Assembly (NCBI RefSeq): GCF_018613065.1
Contig: NZ_JAGGQW010000052.1
Span: 1-37,582 of the forward strand
Source: Bacillus sp. ISL-7
GTDB taxonomy: Bacteria; Bacillota; Bacilli; Bacillales_B; DSM-18226
DNA: 37,582 nucleotides
Direction of reading: 5' to 3'
The number at the start of each line of letters is the position of its first letter. Within the stretch, counting starts at the first letter, position 1. Positions 24,749-33,300 of this stretch are shown here, one piece after another. Both the position numbers and the translations under genes were made by a program. The notes under the pieces are model-generated. The model searched no databases, was not told where the DNA came from, and saw nothing but the letters and a program-made list of their open reading frames with translations.

Positions 24749-25648
24749 TTATACACTTTCTGTAAAATTATGTAAAAAGTCATTAATAAATTCCTCAGCT
24801 ACCTGTGTTAAACCTTTCGTTTCTAAATAAATAAGCCAGAAATCAATTGGAAAATAATTTTCTTCCCTTAATGGGATTATTTTTATCTCTCCATTTATAA
24901 CCATTGGACTTTTTTTAATAGAAAAATTATGTAAAAATAAAACGGCCTCGCTTTCTTTTACCAGCTCGAAAAGAAGACTGCTGCTATTCGATTTAATTAA
25001 AACTGCATTTGGATTCAGTTTTAATAATTTTAATACCTTTTTATAATCGGATGAATTATACATAACAAATTTGGAATGTACTAGATCACTTAGAGTTACA
25101 CAATCAAAAGAATAAAAAGGTGAATTTTTACCCACTGCAATACATATATGACCCTCATGTATATGTTCGAACCGAATATTTTTTTCTTTTTTTAACTCAT
25201 CTATAGATGCATGAATCAAAGCAAAATCGTAATTTTCCTTGTTGAAATTCTTAATAATATCAGTAGGGTTTTGCTCAACTAATTCAAATGTAATTTCACT
25301 ATTTTTTGAATTAAACTTTACCATGGTATCTTGTAGAATAAAAGAAAAAGTAGGCGCAGTAAGGATTTTTAAATGAGTTTGATTGCTATTTTTATAATCA
25401 TAAATTTCTTTGTTTAGTTCTTTAATGGTGTTTAGTACAGTTATTGCTTTCGAAATAACTATTTTACCTTCAAAGGTGGTCGTAACTCCTTGTTTTGATC
25501 GGTTAAAGATTTTTATCCCTAGCTCATTTTCCAGTTGAGTAATTGATTGACTCATACCTGAAGGAGATATAAATAATTTTTCAGCCGCTTTTGAAATTGA
25601 CATCTCATTCGCAACATTTACTATATACTCCATTTGTTCGAAATTCAT
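24749..25648 (-). CDS. LysR-family transcriptional regulator
   Basis: This 299-residue regulator has an N-terminal helix-turn-helix (MEYIVNVANEMSISKAAEKL, FISPSGMSQSITQLENELG) and an effector-binding domain from about residue 90. The gene is visibly more AT-rich than the LysR gene at 22.6 kb and the two are not close paralogues. It is divergent from the XRE/TPR regulator with a 289-nt gap holding no other gene. Its target is unclear. The divergent neighbour is the natural first candidate. It converges with the YeiH-family gene, separated by the terminator at 24674. Confidence 0.85.
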   Translation of the reverse strand: MNFEQMEYIVNVANEMSISKAAEKLFISPSGMSQSITQLENELGIKIFNRSKQGVTTTFEGKIVISKAITVLNTIKELNKEIYDYKNSNQTHLKILTAPTFSFILQDTMVKFNSKNSEITFELVEQNPTDIIKNFNKENYDFALIHASIDELKKEKNIRFEHIHEGHICIAVGKNSPFYSFDCVTLSDLVHSKFVMYNSSDYKKVLKLLKLNPNAVLIKSNSSSLLFELVKESEAVLFLHNFSIKKSPMVINGEIKIIPLREENYFPIDFWLIYLETKGLTQVAEEFINDFLHNFTESV

Positions 25649-25937
25649 CTTTTCACCTCAACTACCTGTTTATATGTTCAGTACTTCATAGTTTAGTATA
25701 ACCAGACTTTAATTAGCACTCGGTACGTTTATCCTATTTTGCCCATAATTCCTTCCACTACTCCGTTCGAAGCAGAATGTCCACCAAAGAATTTCACTTA
25801 TCCTTAAGCTTTACTTCATAAAAACCTCTAAAATTCTAAATGTACATAATATATTTAGGAATGTAAAATCTTATTTGATACGTAGTAAATGGTCAGTTCC
25901 TGTCAATCATGAGCTAACTGCCGAAGGAGAAATTAGT

Positions 25938-27158
25938 ATGTTTGAGGGAAAAATCATCAAATTTTATCGGGAAAAATACAAACTAACTCAAGATCAGTTA
26001 GGGAAAGATATTTGTTCTGTAACACATATTAGTAAAATCGAATGTGGTCAAACAACATTCGCATCCCAAATCCTTTCTCTATTATCCAAACGGCTTGGAA
26101 TTAATATGGAGTTAGAAGTAAAAAAACTTATCAATATTAAACAACAAATATTCACTTGGCATGAAGCCATCATTATGAATTTGATAGCTGATGCGGCCCA
26201 AATTAATGATGAACTAGAGCGAGAAGCATTAATTGAAATCTCGGAATATTTTAATATATACCAATTACTTCGGGCAAGGTATCAATTAATGCATAATAAT
26301 TGCCATGAGACATTTAAAATCATTAAAAAAATACAGAAAATAGAAAATAAATTAACACCTTATGAAACAAATTTATTAAAACATGTTTTAGGTATCTACT
26401 ATATGGCAAAACAAGAATATGTCACTGCAATAGAAACATTAAAAACCATACAAAATGAGAATTATAATAACCCAGAATATTACTATCACCTGGCAATGGC
26501 TTACCATACTATACAATCACCTGTTTTGGCTTATTATTATGCTGAAAAATCACATCAATTTTTTAAAGATATGAATAACTACCTGAGAGTAATTGATGCA
26601 GAAATGATAATGATCATTCAAATTGACGATGCTGAAGTTAAAGAAGAAATTATAAACCGGTTTAAAAAATTAATGAAGAGCTGCGAATTAGTAAATGCCC
26701 CTGATCGAAAAGCAAAGGTAATGCATAACTTAGCTTATGCATACTATAGAAGAAAAAAATACGATCAAGCCAGTATGTATTTTAAAGAATCCATGTCTCT
26801 TAAAGAAAAAGAGTCCCCTCCATACTTACTTTCATTAGAAGGATATTTACGGAGTTCGTTTGATGGAGGGCTTATTTCTAAAGATAATTTAATAGAAAAG
26901 GCTGAAAACGGGTTAAGGGTAGCAATTAATACTAATCAATTATTATATATTCATCTATTTAGACTTCTACTTTATTTATTAAAATCAAAAGAAGAACAAT
27001 ACTATCAATATTTGTCAAACAAGGCATTACCAATGTATACTAAATTCGGCTTCACTTATTTGATCGATCGTTCAAAAAAGGAATTATTCAATTATTATTA
27101 TAAGAACAAATTAAAAGAAGACGCATTGGAACTAGCCCAATTAATAATCAACACTTAA
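25938..27158 (+). CDS. XRE-HTH / TPR regulator of the RRNPP type
   Basis: This 406-residue regulator starts at ATG 25938, with GAAGGAG 8 nt upstream. A start 21 codons earlier has no RBS. Residues 1-60 are an XRE helix-turn-helix (FYREKYKLTQDQLGKDICSV, then HISKIECGQTT). The rest is a solenoid of TPR-like helical pairs, with repeats such as NPEYYYHLAMAYHTIQSPVL and MHNLAYAYYRRKKYDQASMY. This is the layout of PlcR, NprR and related RRNPP regulators that bind a short signalling peptide. It is convergent with a giant secreted subtilase, and NprR and PlcR control secreted proteases in Bacillus. No certain cognate peptide gene is visible. A 26-codon frame at 27183 overlaps the terminator. AT-rich codon use suggests transfer. 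Confidence 0.82.
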   Translation: MFEGKIIKFYREKYKLTQDQLGKDICSVTHISKIECGQTTFASQILSLLSKRLGINMELEVKKLINIKQQIFTWHEAIIMNLIADAAQINDELEREALIEISEYFNIYQLLRARYQLMHNNCHETFKIIKKIQKIENKLTPYETNLLKHVLGIYYMAKQEYVTAIETLKTIQNENYNNPEYYYHLAMAYHTIQSPVLAYYYAEKSHQFFKDMNNYLRVIDAEMIMIIQIDDAEVKEEIINRFKKLMKSCELVNAPDRKAKVMHNLAYAYYRRKKYDQASMYFKESMSLKEKESPPYLLSLEGYLRSSFDGGLISKDNLIEKAENGLRVAINTNQLLYIHLFRLLLYLLKSKEEQYYQYLSNKALPMYTKFGFTYLIDRSKKELFNYYYKNKLKEDALELAQLIINT

Positions 27159-27185
27159 ATAGGTAATTTAACCTATAAAAATATG

Positions 27186-27243
27186 AAAAAAGGCATTCTG
27201 AATCATCTTCGAGTGTCTTTTGTCATATTCATGCCTTTTTTTA
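27186..27243. terminator. Terminator between RRNPP regulator and subtilase
   Basis: AAAAAAGGCAT (27186-27196) pairs with ATGCCTTTTTT (27231-27241) around a long loop. Further T residues follow on the plus strand and the A run gives T residues on the minus strand, so it can serve both convergent genes. Confidence 0.75.
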
Positions 27244-27261
27244 TTAATCTTTATATTCAAT

Positions 27262-27297
27262 AAGAAATATCCCTGAAAATTTTCAGGGATATTTCTT
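27262..27297. terminator. 36-bp perfect palindrome, subtilase terminator
   Basis: AAGAAATATCCCTGAAAA (27262-27279) is followed directly by its exact reverse complement (27280-27297). It starts 6 nt after the subtilase stop on the minus strand. A T-rich end suits termination in both directions. Confidence 0.75.
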
Positions 27298-27302
27298 CAT
27301 TC

Positions 27303-30300
27303 TTATTTACTAACAGTAACCTTTGTAGCTGAACTTTCGTTTCCAGCTTTGTCAATTGCAATTACGTAAAGGTGTGTACTTACATTTTGTTTTACAATTG
27401 ATACAGCGAACTTACCATTGCTATCAACTGTTCCAGTGCTAAGTGTTTTTGTGCCTGTTTTGACTACGATCGTAGAGCCTGCTTCCGCAGTACCTGTAAC
27501 CTTAGTAGTGGTAGAAGTCACTTTGTCCACTTTTGGTGCTGTTGGGGCTGTTCTGTCAATTGTAAACTTAACCGTTGTTGCGTTACCAGATGCGTCCGTT
27601 ACCACTAATGTGTGGTTACCCTCGTCTGTAACTGTTGTATCGCTTTTGAATTCTTTACCATCTAATTTAGCTGTTGCTTCATTAAAGGTAATGGTGACAT
27701 CCTTGTTGTAAAACCCGTTGTTTTCGACACCATTTACCCATTTTGCGTATAGAATGACGTTTTCTGTCACTTTATCTTTTGCAAAATTCCATACCGTTTT
27801 ACCTGTAGCATCTTTATACCAGCCAAGGAATGCATAACCAGTTCTTGTCGGTGTCGGAGCTGTGATGGTAGTGTTATAATCTGCTGTCATATTCTCCACT
27901 AAGCCTCCATCTTGACGATCGAAGATAACAGTGAATTTATGCAGTGACCATTTTCCATAAAGTGTTTTTGCAGAATAGATAGAGCTCGTGAAATCCCAAG
28001 GAATTGTACATGCCTCATCTGCGAACCAAGATAAATCGTAACCATAAACAACCGGTTCTGTTATTCTGCGTGCGACAATTTTGTCTTGTACTTCAAAAGG
28101 AGCGTTATCTTTCACAATGAAATGGACAGTATATCCGTTCACTATTTTTTGGCTCACAGTTACATCTGCATAATCTTTCGCACTGATGAAGATTGTGATA
28201 ACTCCAGTTTTTTTGAATAGACTCTTATCTAACGTAATCTCATGTGTAGTCGCATCTACTTTGTATTTCGTTCCATCAACAGTAAGGCCGCCAACCTTGA
28301 TGCTAGTGATGGCTTTTGCCCAATCCGTATCATTGTACTCAAGGGTTATATCGTTTCCGAGACTGTTATCTGTATTATCTGCTAATACAAGCGATCCAGC
28401 TAAAGCATATTTGGCATAAAGTGTGATTGGTTTTGTCACAATGTTTGCAAAATCATATGCTGTTGTTAAATTTTGATCTGTATACCAACCGAAAAACTTA
28501 TAGCCGACCTTTGTTGGATCGATTGGTTTTACTGCGTTTCGATCGACGATTTGTGCCGGAACTGGATCACCGCCATTTGATACAAATGTTACTTTATGAC
28601 CAACAACTTGATCCGAAACGAGTGCATCCGCATAACCTTCTGATTTAATCGTCACATTCACCTTTTGTCCTGCTGTGAATAAGGCTTTGTTCAGCGTGAT
28701 CGTACTGTCAGTCATGGTGTAATCGGTATTTAGAACTAATTGTTTTGAACCAATCCAAACTTGTTTAATATTATTTTTCCAAGTTCCGTCATCATGGAAT
28801 GATAACGTAATATCGCTTCCTACAGTGTTGTCAACGATATCTTTTGAAACAGTTGGAGGCGTTTTAATCCAACATAAATAGTACGTTTCATTATTGGTCA
28901 AATAAATGCCGTTTTGTCCAAAATCGGCAACTTTATTACTTGAGTTCGCGCTGTCCAAATAGAGTTTATCGCTTAACGATAGTGTTCCATTTGTCACATG
29001 AGAACTAACCGCTTGCATATTAGGCTGAGTAAAATTACCGTTGACTAGTGCATCGGTCAAGTATAAGTCACTTGCAGTTTTTAACGCTCCACCATTTAAG
29101 TCAAGGTGACGTCTATAACTAAGTTTCACATCTGGAATTTCGATCGTTTCACCAGTTGTTGCTGTTACGGTTAACTTATACCCTCTATTTGGAGTTGGGT
29201 TATATAAGCTTGGCGCTGCACTAAAGGCAAACTTTTCATTTGGATGTGCAGTTGCATAGCTTTCAGTAGCCGTTGTGAATGAAAGTGTTCCAATTCGATC
29301 GTTAGATGACAAGTCGTATGTGCTTGGGTCTAACGTATACGTTGTAGGTGACGCTTGAGTTGATCCATCACTATTCAGTTTATAGTAACTTGCCTCAATT
29401 TTGGCAATCTTATCTTTACCTGTTAACCAAGGAATATTCGTTGTATAGTCTGGGATGCTGATTTTCGCATCGCCTTCACCAAGTACCCAACCAATTCCGT
29501 TTGCTCCACTTACTCCGTCGAACTTCAACCCATTCGGTTTCATTGGATCAACAGGTGAATAGTTTTGGGTGTAATTCATTTGCCATTTTGCATAGACTTT
29601 TTGGTCTGCAGTCATAGTGCCCGTTGCTTGCCATTGGGTCGTACCTGCTGGATCATTATACCAACCGACAAGCTTATATCCAGGTCTTGTTGTACTAGGG
29701 TTTATGAAAAATCCAATGCTATTTGAAAGAACGTCACCATTCAGTTTAGTTCTATTTGGTTGGTATCCTACCGCTATAGGGGCAACTGGAGCACCACCTT
29801 GCGTATCGAATTCCACTCCGTATCCAACTGCTTGTGAAGCAATACCGTTTTCATCCAATCCTATCGTTTTAAGCGGGTAAATCGTATTATCCGCACCTGT
29901 TGAACTGATTTCAAACTTGTACAACTGAGGCAACCAGTTCGTTCCGCCTGGATTGATCGCGGACCTTGAATCCACAGGTGATGCGTCCGTCTTAAATACA
30001 TCTGCTTTAAGCGTAATTTGCCCTGGTACGCTAATGTCGTAATATTTATTACCACTACCGTCTTTCAAATTGGTGATATCAACACCAGTTGCGTAGTTTA
30101 ATGTTTTAACCACGATTTTATTGATTCCATTACGCCAATTCGCATCCTCCGTAAAGGTAAGGGTTAAATCCTTGCCTATATGTGCCTTTGATGGGTCGGT
30201 TACGTTTGGAATCGTTGGTGTCGGAATCGGAACAACCGAAACCGTAAAACTAACGTTTACATCTTTGTAGCCAGCAGCCTTAATCTTCACTGTATTCGTA

Positions 30301-33300
30301 CCAGCCGTCGTGAACAACGAACCAGGTACTATAATCTGAGAAGGCATCGTTGTTTCTTGCCCAAATTGGTCAAAATACTGATATCCGGCTTTAATAGTCA
30401 CGGCACTTGTTACTTCTGTTGTACCGAGCATAACCGTATTGATCGCATTTCTCCAAACCACATCATCTACGAACACATCGCTATTTGGTACGATAGAGAT
30501 TGAAGCCCCGTTTTGTAAGTCTTGTAACTTTGGAATGGTCGTACTAATCGTTTTTTGGGTTGGACCTGCAAAATTTAGCTTTTGGATCACATTTTGTAGT
30601 GTGTCTCCCGCGTTTAACGTGATGGATCCGGCAAAATCAGTTGTAATGGTCGTATCTTGACCCACCGTCAGTTGTGCAGTTGGCACCGTGATACCTGCAT
30701 CAATTGCACTTTGATTTTGTTTTCCAAAGTTTTTGAAAATGAAATAGAAATCATTGTAATCAATTCCATAGCCAATAGACCCTGGTTTGATCCAATAAAC
30801 ATCAGCATTTCGATTGCTGTTAAGGAAAGCAGTTTTGTTTGCTAACTTGTTATCTGGATTATCAACTGAATTAAGGTTTTTATATTGATAATACGTATTG
30901 ATTTCATCTTTCAAATCCTTCATGTCGATGACGTTATCTCCATTGACATCTCCACCTAACTGAACTGGACCGAAAAGACCCCGTATATCTTTTACTGTTC
31001 CTGATTGATAGCCAAATTTGTTTTGACCAATGACAGGTGTTTTCCCATATCCTTTGAAATGTCCTGGTACGCTTGCTTCCACTGAATATGGTGAATCACT
31101 TACATCCATTGTAACGGCATAATATGGATTGATAAACGCATAAGCCATGGTATTATTTTCGCTTGTTGGATTGTCCGTCGTAAAGGTTTTACCCTTATCA
31201 TCTGTAACCGTCACCTTCGCTCCTGAATCCACTGTGAATTGAGGATAGTTATTGTTGATTGTATTTCTTGAGAAAGCTTCAGCTGCAACTTGTCCTCTAA
31301 GTAGGGATGTTGACTGTCTCACAAAAGGTGTGTTTGTTGGGAACCACGTAACTTTTGTATCGACACCTGATAAAGTTAAATTAGCTTTTAATAAGATAAA
31401 TTCAAACGGACCAACAACCGGATCAGGGTGTGTATAGGTCACATCCGCTTCGAGTATGTTCATATCATGATCAAGGGCACCATTTGCGCCGATTCCAGAT
31501 ATCGTCACATCCGTGTTTTCGCCTATTTGATAGATTGGATGTACATACGGATCTCCTACTGTTAGATGAACCGTAGAGAGGTCAATCCCTTTGCTAGTTA
31601 AATACGCTTTATACTCATCTGATAGTCTGATATTACTAAATTTGTATACCAAATTATCATTAAGAGTAATGGTACCACCAGTCATTCCTACTCCGTTTTT
31701 TGTTGCGATTGTCGATTTAAATGGTTTTTTCGCATCGATGACAACCTTGTCTTCATTTCCTGGACCTGCATCCACGCCACCAGAGTTGGTAATCGTCAGA
31801 TATGGCGTACCTTTTTTGATGAAATAATATTGTTGTGACGTTGTATCTGGATCCGATGACCCAGCATAGTCATATGGATAGATCCTAAACGAACTACCAA
31901 ATTTTGAAGCTAAGTCTTCAGGCGTAATGCCAAAATGGAAACGACCTTTGTCATTTGTATCAAAATAGACAGTTGGATATGAACTATCTTGGTAACCAAC
32001 AACCCCGTTCAATGCTTGATCGACAGGCACCGGTGTCCTTCCATCTTTCGGACTGATCACCGAAGTTTCGCCATTGTTTTTCATGACGTCGATGTTCGAA
32101 TCATAAACTGTACCATAAAATCCTTTAATCTCTTGTCCAGGTTGGTAACCTGTCGGATCGATTTCATAAATTCCTGGTTTTGAATCACCGTCCATTGTGA
32201 TGGTTGGTGGTGTATTATCTACATAGACTGTATCTTCTGCCCTGTAGTGTTTTCCGCTTGCGTCAGTTGTAACCATCTCTAGTGAATAAGTACCCGCTTT
32301 AATGGTTTCAGACTTTGCTGCGAGTCCGGATTGATCATATGTTCCATCATATTGCTTTGTAAATGGAAGATATTGTCCCATAAAAAGCGCTATGTAAGGA
32401 CCATATCGAACACCTGGGGAAAGCTCACTAGCATTCGTTAACCTGTTTGAGACGCCCAGATAATTTCCGTCCTTGTCTTTTACTAAAATATAGAAGCTTT
32501 CCATTGCGCTATTAATCGAGAAATTAAAACCTGCGAGGCCATCTGATGCCATTGCCTTGTAATCAACTTTAAACGAATCAATTCCTTTTTCTGCAACGGT
32601 AATCGTGAAAGGAATGCGATAAGACTCTGATGAGTCCGCTGCGTTTACAAGGGTAATATACCCTTCGTAAGTTCCCTCTACTGCGTTTGATGGAACCGTC
32701 ATTTTTGCTGTTGCTTTAACGGTACTGCCTCCGCCAACCTGAATAGATGTCTCGTTTGTGCCACCTGTAGAGAAATCGATTTTGACATCATTTCCTGTTC
32801 CAGGTCCAACTTTATTGGAACCAGCAAATTTTGTTGAGATAAATTTAGTATTTACATTAAATACTTTACTGCTAGTTCCTTGATTGATTACGATAAAGTC
32901 TTTTGACGAAACAACATCATCAGAACCGTTCGTTGCACCTTCACCTCTACCTTTAAAGCCAAAGAACATGCTTCCTGTAGGGTTATCAATTTGATGCAAC
33001 GTTGATGCATCTGCTAGATTATCAAGGTTTAGTGTTTTATCTAACACTTCGACACGAACGTCCTCATGGATGGAACGAGCAGGATCCACTCGTCCAGCAC
33101 CGACTTGGTATACGCTATATGTCTTTGAATCTGTGTTTATATCCTTCGCAGTATTCATCATAGCCGCTTTGACATCCGCCGGTGTATAGTCTGGATGAGC
33201 AGCTAAAATCAAAGCTGAAATCCCTGCAACGTGAGGCGTTGCCATGGAAGTCCCAGACATCGATTGATAAGCAAACTTGTAATCTCTATTTTCTACACTT

